NCBI RefSeq assembly: GCF_035222275.1
Contig: NW_026946360.1
Coordinates: 186,001-250,000, forward strand
Source: Podospora bellae-mahoneyi
Taxonomy: Eukaryota; Ascomycota; Sordariomycetes; Sordariales; Podosporaceae
Reading direction: 5' to 3'
DNA: 64,000 bases
Made by a program: the position numbers and the translations under genes. The notes below the pieces were generated by a model that worked only from the letters and a program-made list of their open reading frames with translations, did not search any database and was not told the origin of the DNA. Shown here piece after piece: positions 56,062-64,000 of this stretch. The first letter of the stretch is position 1. Each line of letters begins with the position of its first letter.

Positions 56062-57461
56062 GCCGTCCGTCGGGCGTTTTGGGCACGGTGAAGCCGGTCG
56101 AACAAGAGGCGCGAGAGTGTCGTCGGTCCAGCTGTCACCACGCGGTGCTCAGAGCAGGTGCGGGACGGGGTTGAATGTTGAGAGGCAGGAAGGGACACCA
56201 CCAGATTGGGAAATAAAAGAAAACGAGGACGCCGTCAATCACCAACAGCAAGACGATAGAGACGACAGCAAAAACGAACGACGAGCTGCTTCTTGAAACC
56301 AATCCAGTCCAATCCAACGGGACAATTGGCAAAAGACAACGGCAGCGGTAGCGAACGACGGGCAGGGAACAGTTCCACACTCCACCCCGTTTGGCGGTTT
56401 GACCAAAATGTTGAATTTGGGCTGGACTGAGCCCAGCCAGCCCCAAAGGCGGTGGACATGCACTGTGCGGGCTCACGGCAAGCTTTCTGCTGTGAGCTTT
56501 CTTCCAGGGGTAGGGGCCCCGGCACCAAAAACTCCAAGCGCACCTTGCTGGATTGGGAAAGGCGGGGATGGCGGAAGCAGGGTGAGCACTGACCGTAGAT
56601 CAGCTCTGTTCTCCTTTTTCTTGCTTTCTTCAAACATATTTTTTTTTTGCTGGTGACAGATGCAGCACGAAAACTTCTATCCAACTGAATGTCTAGCTCA
56701 AGGCAATGCTCGAGCTTCTCTATTTGAAAGATCTGTGACACCGTCTGTACACCCAAGATCGGGTCAGGGGAACAGCTGTTGCACGACAACTGATCAGAGG
56801 GGGTCCGTAGAGGGTTACACAGTTCAGGGACCTCAACCCCACCATCTTTCGAGCGCGGGGTGGTCTGCTGCATCTCATTGTCCAATTGTTGCATGTGTCT
56901 CCTTTCCGCACTGTGGTTGGATCTTTTTGTTTATTGCTCGCCGGCCAGTGTTGGGCGCACATTCGAAAGCTCCTGTCAGGGAACTGGAAAGCTTGTCAAG
57001 CTCACACCTAGGAATAGCCTACAGCTTCGAAAGTTGCCGAATACAGATCCTTGAAAGCAGCAAACAATGGCCTGTCCAATCACTGACTATATTTTCTCCA
57101 AGTCTTTGGCCGCGCTTCCTATCAAGCAACCAATCGGTTTGCCCACCATCCCCTGAAGGCAGGAATTTCAACATTAAAAAATAGGGGTTGATGAAACCCA
57201 AATGACCAGACAGCTCAAGGCTTTCGCGTGACACCTGATTTGTGGGGATTCTCATTCGCTGGCGCCCAGTGCTCAAAGTTGGCGCCAAGCTCGGCTGGAC
57301 CCTAACCCGAGCTTTCTGTTTTCTTTGGTGCTCGGCACGGGCCAGCAAGGTTGTTGCAGCCTCGCCTGGTTTCCAGCCAATGTTTTCCCAATCAAATGCT
57401 CAGCCTTCTCTTCCAGCACGACCACTGCCCTCAAACCACATCCAACCACGCCTCCCAAAAT
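56062..57461. other. Divergent promoter region
   Basis: About 1.4 kb between the ceramide synthase start (minus) and the Ist3-like start (plus). No gene is seen. Confidence 0.45.
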
Positions 57462-58592
57462 ATGAACCAAATACGCGCTATTCAAGCGCTCAATAAAAAG
57501 GAGCTTGAAAACGGGATCCCCCCCTCTGCCTCCTGGCATACCGACTATCGCGACACAGCCTTCGTCTACTTTGGCGGCCTTCCCTACGAGCTCACCGAAG
57601 GCGACGTCATCACCATCTTCAGCCAGTACGGCGAGCCGACCTTTCTCAAGCTCGTCCGCGACAAGGAAACAGGTAAATCAAAGGGCTTTGGGTGGCTCAA
57701 GTACGAAGACCAGCGCAGCACCGACTTGGCGGTGGATAACCTGGGGGGCGCGGAGATTGCGGGGAGGCTGATCAGGGTAGATCATGCGCGGTACAAGGCG
57801 AGGGACGATGAGGACTTGGAGGAGTGCAAGGTTGGGTGGGAGGATGTCATGAGGCGGGAGAGGTTGGAGAAGGGCCTGCCGAGTGAGGATGAGGACGGTA
57901 CGGACGAGGATGAGGACGACAAGCCCAGGAGGGCGATGCTCAAGGAGGAGAGGGAATTGCGGCTGCTTATTCAGGATCACGACGATGACGACCCGATGAA
58001 GGATTTTTTAATTGAGGAGAAGAAAAAGGAGGTGGATGAGGCTCTAAGGAGGGAGAAGAAGAAGGAGGAGAAACATAATCGGAAACACAGGGAGCGTAGA
58101 GAGAAGGACAAGGATAGGGAGCATCGCCACCGCTCGCACAAATCCAAGCGTGACGAGGATGAGCGAGAGGACAGACACCAGGACCGCAGGCAAGAACGCA
58201 TCGAGGACGACCCAGACCGGAAGCGCCGAAGAGATATGTCACCCTCTGGTGGGAACGACAAGGAGAAGGACCGTGATAGTAGGAGGGATGGCCATCGGGA
58301 CGAAGGACGTCGCATCAGTGACCGGCGTGATAGAGACGTCAGACGCGACAGAGATGTCAGGCGCGACAGAGATGACAGGCGGGATAGAGCTGACAGGCGG
58401 GATAGAGACGACGGGCGTGATCGAAATGACCGGCCCGACCGAGGCCGAGACAGGGCTGATGAGCGCCGTCCCAGAGACGATCGAGGAGATGGTGATGATC
58501 GAAGAAAGGACCGTGACAGGCGACATCATGATGATGACGACCGCAGACGGCGCAGGAGTCGGAGCAGATCCCCACGCCCGAGTAGAGATTGA
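57462..58592 (+). CDS. IST3: U2 snRNP/RES-complex RNA-binding protein Ist3 (RBMX2)
   Basis: A single exon of 376 aa starting MNQIRAIQALNKKELENGIP, the conserved Ist3/RBMX2 opening. One RRM follows, with RNP2 AFVYFGGLPYEL and RNP1 KSKGFGWLKYED, then IAGRLIRVDHARYK, which in yeast Snu17 continues into a helix that binds Bud13 and Pml1. The protein is therefore expected in the RES complex of the activated spliceosome, in the nucleus. An acidic stretch (EDEDGTDEDEDD) and a long Arg/Asp/Lys-rich tail (RRDRDVRRDRDDRRDRADRR) ending SRSRSPRPSRD make it longer than the yeast protein, as in other filamentous fungi. An in-frame ATG 37 codons upstream is unlikely to be used because the family start matches residue 1 here. 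Confidence 0.93.
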   Translation: MNQIRAIQALNKKELENGIPPSASWHTDYRDTAFVYFGGLPYELTEGDVITIFSQYGEPTFLKLVRDKETGKSKGFGWLKYEDQRSTDLAVDNLGGAEIAGRLIRVDHARYKARDDEDLEECKVGWEDVMRRERLEKGLPSEDEDGTDEDEDDKPRRAMLKEERELRLLIQDHDDDDPMKDFLIEEKKKEVDEALRREKKKEEKHNRKHRERREKDKDREHRHRSHKSKRDEDEREDRHQDRRQERIEDDPDRKRRRDMSPSGGNDKEKDRDSRRDGHRDEGRRISDRRDRDVRRDRDVRRDRDDRRDRADRRDRDDGRDRNDRPDRGRDRADERRPRDDRGDGDDRRKDRDRRHHDDDDRRRRRSRSRSPRPSRD

Positions 58593-58699
58593 ATGGGGCC
58601 CTGGATGCTGAAAGAAAACCCAATTGTGGTGGTCATTGAAGTAGAGATTGAATGGAGCCCTGGATACTGAAAGGAGACCCAAGTGTGTTGGTCATTGAA
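58582..58699. repeat. 59-bp tandem duplication over the stop codon
   Basis: GTAGAGATTGAATGG starts at 58582 and again at 58641. The two 59-bp units differ at only a few bases. The first contains the last codons and TGA of the Ist3 gene; the second lies in its 3' flank. Confidence 0.9.
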
Positions 58700-58951
58700 G
58701 AAGTGCAACGAGTTGATAAGATACCCAAGCCATGTTTAATACAAAACTACACATTGAACCAGCCGCTAATGTTTGCTGGAGAATGATGCCATCAAGTAAA
58801 ATGCCAAATAAACGCCTGCTGTTGAGCCCAAATTCCTGCCGCTGATAGCCTGCCCCCTTCCCATAATTCCATGTAAACCATACCCCCTAAACAAGCAATG
58901 CCACCCACACTAACGCCGCGCCGAAAGGTCAATACGTTGAGTAGTCCCCTC

Positions 58952-60372
58952 CTAGTCCGCGAGATATCTCTTCCAGCCCGCCTTTGCTAGAGAACGTTTG
59001 CCCCCTCCCTCATCCTTGATGATAAACTTTTCCCAACGAGCGTCAGTGCCAGCTCCAACTACCAGCAGCGAAGTGTCGTCAAGCCAACCAATAACCCCTT
59101 TTGGCAGCCTCATAGTCCCAAGTGTTGAGCTCTCTGTGAGAAGCTGGTTCCCAACAGAGGGTTCATCACCCGCCTCGAAGGGGTGTGTGGCAAAGGAATA
59201 AGCATCCTTGACGAACCGAGGCATTAAAGGGATCTTGGACAAAATCCCCCATTTCCCTTGATCATTCGCTGTTTCCGGCGCCCCGTCCTCACCCTGGCCA
59301 CCCAATCTCTTTCCTTTCGGCATGTCGAAGACATGTAGAGTGGATTTGTCCGATGTGCAAGCGAGCATAGTCCCAGATGGGTTGAACGCAAGAGAAAAGA
59401 TAGCTGCTGGATCGATTCCTCTCCGAAGTTCAGCTATCTTGGCGCAGGTCCTGGTTGAGAATACTCGAATCAACGTTCCCTATGTTCAAGTTAGCAAGCG
59501 AACACCGCAGCCAATGCCTTGAAAATTAAAAGCCACTTACGGTCTCGCTAGCAGTTGCTATAAGCTCGCCATCCAGACTCAGCTGAAGGGCTCGAATGGC
59601 CGCTGCGTGGGCCGGGATGATGCTCACGTTTGACGTAGCAATCTCAACCACTTGCACCTGCCCGGCACTTCGGCCTGGGAATGCGATGATTCTGGATGAC
59701 ATGCGGCAAAGCCCCAGTGGGTTGTTGGCCGTCTCGTAGGCTGTGATGAACGAAGGCGGTTTGGCAAACTTGTATAGCCGGACACTGTTCTGTAGCACCA
59801 CGACTATCCGTTCCTTAGACAACTGAGTGCCCCTCACAGGTGTCAACGCGCTGATATCGAGAGCGGACTTGCTCCTACCCTCGTCCCAGAGGATCAGCTT
59901 GTTGGCAGCAAACTTTGGCTTCCTACCCCCACCGACGATGCCCAGATAGTTAGCCTTGCCCATCATCTGAACCAGCCCAACACCCGCGTTGAATTCTGCT
60001 CAGGCTCGTAGTCAGTCTTCAAAGGGTCAAGAAACGCACACGCAAGTCTGATAAGGAAAGACATACCGCGCGCTGTGGTCTGCGTGCATGTTTCCGAGCT
60101 AAAGACTTGTCACTGTTAGCGCTGTTGCACAAAGTAGCCAAGTCCAATGGTCGAGTTCAGAGGGAGTGCCATCATCTTCTTGTGTTACAGGAGAGTCGAG
60201 AATTGGGTGGAGCACAGTTGATGGGTAGCTCAACGACTCTCAAGACACAGGTAAAGCACTTACTCCGAAACCCTGTATTCAGCCCGACAGCAAAACAGCT
60301 GCAATCGTCATTAAATGTTATCGAGAGAACCAGTGGAAGGCTGGTTGTCTCGAGAGGCGGTCGAGTATTCAT
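58952..60372 (-). CDS. PROPPIN, Hsv2/WIPI4-like phosphoinositide-binding beta-propeller
   Basis: Four exons (60264-60372, 60067-60105, 59541-59995, 58952-59479) give 376 aa. The propeller opens SITFNDDCSCFAVGLNTGFR and includes NKLILWDE, SRIIAFPG and SLDGELIATASETGTLIRVF. The lipid-binding signature is LRRG (residues 219-222, AELRRGIDPAAIF), the form found in Hsv2/WIPI3-4 proteins, where Atg18 has FRRG. Such proteins bind PI3P/PI(3,5)P2 on autophagosome precursors, vacuole and endosomes. The segment GILSKIPLMPRFVKDAYSFA matches the membrane-inserting region of blade 6. Exon 2 is only 39 nt. The start at 60372 (MNTRPPLE) fits the family; an in-frame ATG lies 25 codons upstream. Confidence 0.9.
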
Positions 60373-61632
60373 GATAGTCCCGATTGCCCCGAACCGATGC
60401 CGGGGGGTGGTTGCTGATGGAGGTCGGTGCCGAGCAGGATGAGACAAATATGAGCGGATGCAGTGCCGGTCAAAGCTTGATTACGAAAACGAGATAAGAA
60501 AAACAAACGGCAACTGACAACGTCGAGATAGATGGATGATGAGGTGTTGTTGTTGCTATCCGTAAACAGGCTGGGCTTGGCGCTTTGAGTGTGTCAGCTG
60601 CACTCCAGCTGCTCCTGAGGTTGTTGAATGAAGGAGTTCCAGAGAGCCACGCCTGGCAGCGGCCACTTATACGATCTTTTAACAGGCGAGGTTGACCCAA
60701 GTCTGTACAAAAGCTTCCTGTTTCATGTCCTGTCCAAGATTCACAACTGGCGGAGAGATGGAACGCAGAAGTGAGTTTTGCAGTCTCAAAGACAGTCACC
60801 AGCTTCAACTCCAACTGCGCCAACAACGCAATCGCTGATGCTGAGACCATTGAGACAACAGGACTGGGTGAAATCGAAACACGAGGCCTTGCCAGCCGTC
60901 CCCAGCTGTTGGCTGCTTATGAAATGTCCGGGTGGGGAATCTGGAGTCCCGAGGAAGGGGCGCTTCCACCTGGGGATTTGGAGCGCGCCTTTCCCAGACA
61001 GGGCTAGCGCCATGTCATGAACGGGCAACCCCTGAGATTTGCGGGCTGGGGCGGCTGGTCATTACTGCTCCTGTGCTGGGTTGACAGCTCTGGCTGTTAG
61101 TGGACGGTGGTTCTCACTCACTGCCAGAGCCAGAAGTGCTCCGTGCTGAAACTCCTGGGCTCCTGCTGCGGTAGCACCCGCAACAATTTTGTGAAATTGG
61201 CATTTTCCGCCTCGACGCCCATCCCGGCCCTTCTCCTTTTCCCAACCCGAACCGTGATCATCCTCGCCGTCGTCCCATTCCTCGACTCCGACGACGCTTG
61301 TTGATTCTACACAAGCATTCATTCGAGAGTCCGCCTTTTTGGTGCCTGGATACGCCCAATCGTCTATTAATTCTATTCTTGATTGCCTGTTGAACGCTCT
61401 GTCAAAGGTCGGCGCTAGTTTTACCCGTGTTTCCATACAAGTCGCGACTCCACACCAATATCATGTCTTCTCCAGCCGTACGTCTGCCTTTCCCTGTCCA
61501 TCCAGCTTCCTCAGTGAAGCCCATAACCCTTCGCATCCTTCGCCCGCAACACAGCTCTCCGCAACCCGCATTTCGCACGTGTGGCAGACCTCAAAACACC
61601 CGTCTACACCGAACCTGCATAACTTCACAGCT
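60373..61632. promoter_or_regulatory. Divergent promoter region of PROPPIN and septin genes
   Basis: No gene is seen. An ATG followed by a good donor (ATGTCTTCTCCAGCC then GTACGT, 61464) could mark a spliced 5' leader or short first exon of the septin transcript, but joining it to the next acceptor breaks the septin frame. Confidence 0.4.
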
Positions 61633-63153
61633 ATGGTTGGAGCTAACAACACCTTGTTTGGCATTGAGCAGAAGATGATTCGCCGAAAGAAGAACGTCAA
61701 GAAGGGTATCCAGTTCTGCCTGATGGTCTGCGGCGCCTCGGGAACTGGTAAGTAAACAAACATCAGCTACAAGGCCGTCATGTTTGGCCATGTTCTTGCG
61801 CGCACGTGTGGCTGACTGCGCTGGTGATTCTTCTAGGCCGTACTACCTTTGTCAACACCCTCTGCGGCAAGCCCGTCCTTGGCCACAAGGAATCGGATGA
61901 CCCGTCTACTGCGCACGTCGAGGATGGCGTCAAGATCAAGCCCGTCACCGTCGGTATGCAACCCCCCCTTCCCCTTAGGACGAGAACCTGAGGCACGGAT
62001 AAGCCAGCATCTAACAGTGGATAGAGCTTGAGTTGGATGAGGAGGGAACGCGCATTTCTCTGACCATCGTCGACACACCGGGCTTTGGCGACCAGATTGA
62101 CAATGAGGCCAGGTAGGTGCTCCAAAGCCTGTGGCAGACAAGACAAGACCGCGTGCTAACTGGTTGGGTACGAACAGCTTTGCCGAGATCGTTGGGTACT
62201 TGGAGAGGCAATACGATGACATTCTTGCGGAGGAGTCGCGTATCAAGCGTAATCCCCGTTTCAGAGACAACCGCATCCACGCCATGCTTTACTTCATCAC
62301 CCCGACCGGCCATGGGTAATTTATCCTCTGCTCCCAATTTGGGCCTGAATACCCTGCTAACATACGCGCTAGCCTCCGCGAGCTTGATATCGAGCTCATG
62401 AAGCGCCTTGCCCCCAGGGTCAACGTCATCCCCGTTATTGGCCGGGCCGACTCGCTTACTCCCGCCGAACTCGCAGAGACGAAGAAGCTTGTGATGGAGG
62501 ATATCGAACACTACCGCATTCCCGTTTACAACTTCCCTTACGATATTGAGGAGGACGATGAGGACACAGTGGAGGAGAACGCCGAGCTCAGAGGTCTTAT
62601 GCCATTCGCTATTGTCGGATCGGAAGACATCATCGAGATCGGAGGTCGTCAGGTTCGCGCCCGCCAGTACCCTTGGGGTGTCGTCGAGGTTGACAACCCG
62701 CGTCACTCCGATTTCTTGGCTATCCGGTCTGCGCTTCTCCACAGCCACCTTGCTGACTTGAAGGAAATCACCCACGATTTCCTCTACGAAAACTACCGTA
62801 CCGAGAAGCTCAGCAAGAGCGTCGAGGGTGGTGCTGGGGTGTAAGTTAATGCGTATGCTTTTGTGGTGAGATACATACTAATCAGCTGCAGCGACTCTTC
62901 GATGAACCCTGAGGACCTTGCGTCACAGTCTGTTCGCCTCAAGGAGGAACAGCTGCGCCGTGAGGAGGAGAAGCTCCGCGAAATCGAGGTCAAGGTTCAA
63001 CGCGAGATCAACGAGAAGCGCCAGGAGCTCCTGGCCCGCGAATCCCAGCTCCGCGAGATCGAGGCCCGGATGCAGCGCGAGGCTGCCGCTGCGGCTGCCG
63101 CCCAACAAGGGACTCCTTCCAACCACTCGGAGCCCAATGGCAACCCAGAGTAA
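61633..63153 (+). CDS. CDC11: Septin, Cdc11/AspA group
   Basis: Six exons (61633-61747, 61837-61953, 62025-62112, 62178-62315, 62373-62840, 62892-63153) give 395 aa. The GTPase domain starts FGIEQKMIRRKKNVKKG. The G1 loop reads GASGTGRTTF, with Arg where most septins have Lys; this is characteristic of the terminal subunit Cdc11. G3 is VDTPGFGD, G4 is IGRADSLT, and the septin unique element (DFLAIRSALLHSHLADLKEI) follows. The tail is a coiled coil (EEQLRREEEKLREIEVKVQR) with an Ala run near the end. Septins form filaments at septa, branch sites and hyphal tips. The start at MVGANNTLFG is the best in-frame ATG; a short alternative first exon upstream could not be fitted. Confidence 0.93.
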
Positions 63154-63330
63154 ACCCCATGATGGTATCAGGTTATCGAAGTTTCACGGCTGTCATACCG
63201 ATATGGCGAAACTTCGAAACTTTCTAGGCGACCTGATCTTTCTGTGCAGGCGTTGGTTCTTCTGTTGTGTTTAGAGACAAAATATTCCCCCCCCGCTGCT
63301 TCTGCAATTTTTTTTTTTACCAAGACGATA

Positions 63331-63696
63331 CTAGCTCCAGCCCAAGGCCATGAATGTGACGAGAAACAGAGGACGATGGAGCACGCCCGTAATGGCAGTG
63401 ACGAAGAGTGACTGGAAAAGGGGTGCGTGATAGGCTGGCGGAAAGGGCACAGGGTTCACGCGGAAGTCATCAAGGGAAGGCATAGATGGTGTCGGCTGGA
63501 TATCAGGTTAGGTGACGAGGTCAAATTTGGTAGTTCTCTTTTTGGTTCCAGCCGACGCCATAACAGGGGGTGAGGCAACGGAAGCATGGGCCCCGTAATG
63601 CAGAGGAGGGAGGGTTCTTTGGGAGGTGGCCAGGCTGTTGTTCTTTCCGTCACGTCTGTCAGCATCAGCTTGCTGGTTATACCCTGAGTCGGCCAC
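63331..63696 (-). other. Small ORF with in-frame stop, then further coding-like frame
   Basis: An ORF of 62 aa starts at 63696 (MADSGYNQQADADRRDGKNN) and ends KKRTTKFDLVT at TAA (63508-63510). The same frame stays open for 58 more codons to 63331 and reads QPTPSMPSLDDFRVNPVPFP, then LFQSLFVTAITGVLHRPLFL, which looks like a membrane helix. No GT-AG intron removes the stop. It could be a small gene with 3' non-coding DNA that happens to stay open, a gene with stop read-through, a broken gene, or a base error. I do not recognise the product. Confidence 0.35.
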
Positions 63697-63856
63697 TTAC
63701 TATCTGACTCGCTTTATTTTCCTTTTTTTCTACTATTGGACTTCTAATGCAGATATCACCTAAATTAAGTTTTCATCTCGACGATTTGTACTCTCTTAAC
63801 AACGCTGACTATCCACCCCTCTTCGCTGTGTGTGATTTACAAATACGAGAAAACCA

Positions 63857-64000
63857 ATGCCCAATCCGCCAAACACCTCAACCTCTCCACCTCCGCAAGC
63901 GGCTTTCAACTACAGGCAGCCGAGCCCCAAGAACGGCCAAGCGATCAGCCGCATCGTTCCCCGGGTCCCCCGAATGTCCCGCCACCTTGGTAAACTTTGT
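63857..64000 (+). CDS. Start of an unrecognised gene (3' end outside window)
   Basis: ATG at 63857 in context AACCAATGC opens a frame that runs off the right edge: MPNPPNTSTSPPPQAAFNYR, then QPSPKNGQAISRIVPRVPRM and SRHLGKL. The first 20 residues are Pro/Ser/Thr-rich; the part after is basic. Only 48 codons are visible, too few to assign a family. The preceding 160 bp are pyrimidine-rich and suit a promoter. Confidence 0.55.
   Translation, partial: MPNPPNTSTSPPPQAAFNYRQPSPKNGQAISRIVPRVPRMSRHLGKLC

Noticed and set aside
61464-61478. MSSPA as the first coding exon of the septin
   Set aside because: The donor after GCC is good, but joining it to the acceptor at 61630 shifts the frame away from GANNTLFGIEQ. 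It was left as possible leader sequence.

Overview
The window is nuclear DNA of a filamentous ascomycete, most likely a sordariomycete. Genes carry many short introns (46-135 nt) with GT-AG ends and CTAAC/CTGAC-type branch sites. Intergenic space is compact, and families typical of these fungi are present: AA9 LPMO, CFEM/PTH11 receptor, CYP505, Zn2Cys6 regulator, septin Cdc11, Lag1 ceramide synthase. One short AT-rich block has the look of RIP-mutated repeat DNA. All gene models were made by reading frames and splice signals by eye; no database was searched.

Layout. 0-7 kb: the end of an ATP-grasp gene, a GPR1/FUN34/YaaH membrane protein, an SDR with two possible starts, and a SWIRM-domain gene. 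7-13.7 kb: about 6.8 kb with no recognisable gene. 13.7-18.8 kb: an F-box/WD-like gene, an unrecognised spliced gene and an AA9 LPMO.

20.4-39.8 kb holds a polyketide gene cluster. It has an FSH1-family serine hydrolase, a CFEM-containing seven-helix receptor, a CYP505 P450-reductase fusion, a DHA2-type MFS transporter and a complete highly reducing PKS (KS-AT-DH-MT-ER-KR-ACP, about 2543 aa). The PKS has no release domain. The hydrolase could release the chain, the P450 could hydroxylate it and the MFS protein could export it.

This cluster lies between two collinear pieces of an SMP-30/gluconolactonase-like gene. The N-terminal third lies at 40.0-40.6 kb and the C-terminal third at 19.35-19.69 kb, both on the minus strand. 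Both junctions are AT-rich. The simplest reading is that a roughly 20 kb block carrying the whole cluster came to sit inside one ancestral gene.

41.8-47.4 kb: a GRE2-like reductase, a rhamnogalacturonan acetylesterase and a Zn2Cys6 regulator, followed by a TPR-like gene remnant. 49.4-51.6 kb: a secreted Thr/Ser/Lys/Pro repeat protein with a 111-bp higher-order repeat. 54-64 kb: housekeeping genes (Lag1-type ceramide synthase, Ist3/RBMX2 splicing factor, PROPPIN, Cdc11 septin), a small ORF with an in-frame stop, and the start of a gene that leaves the window.
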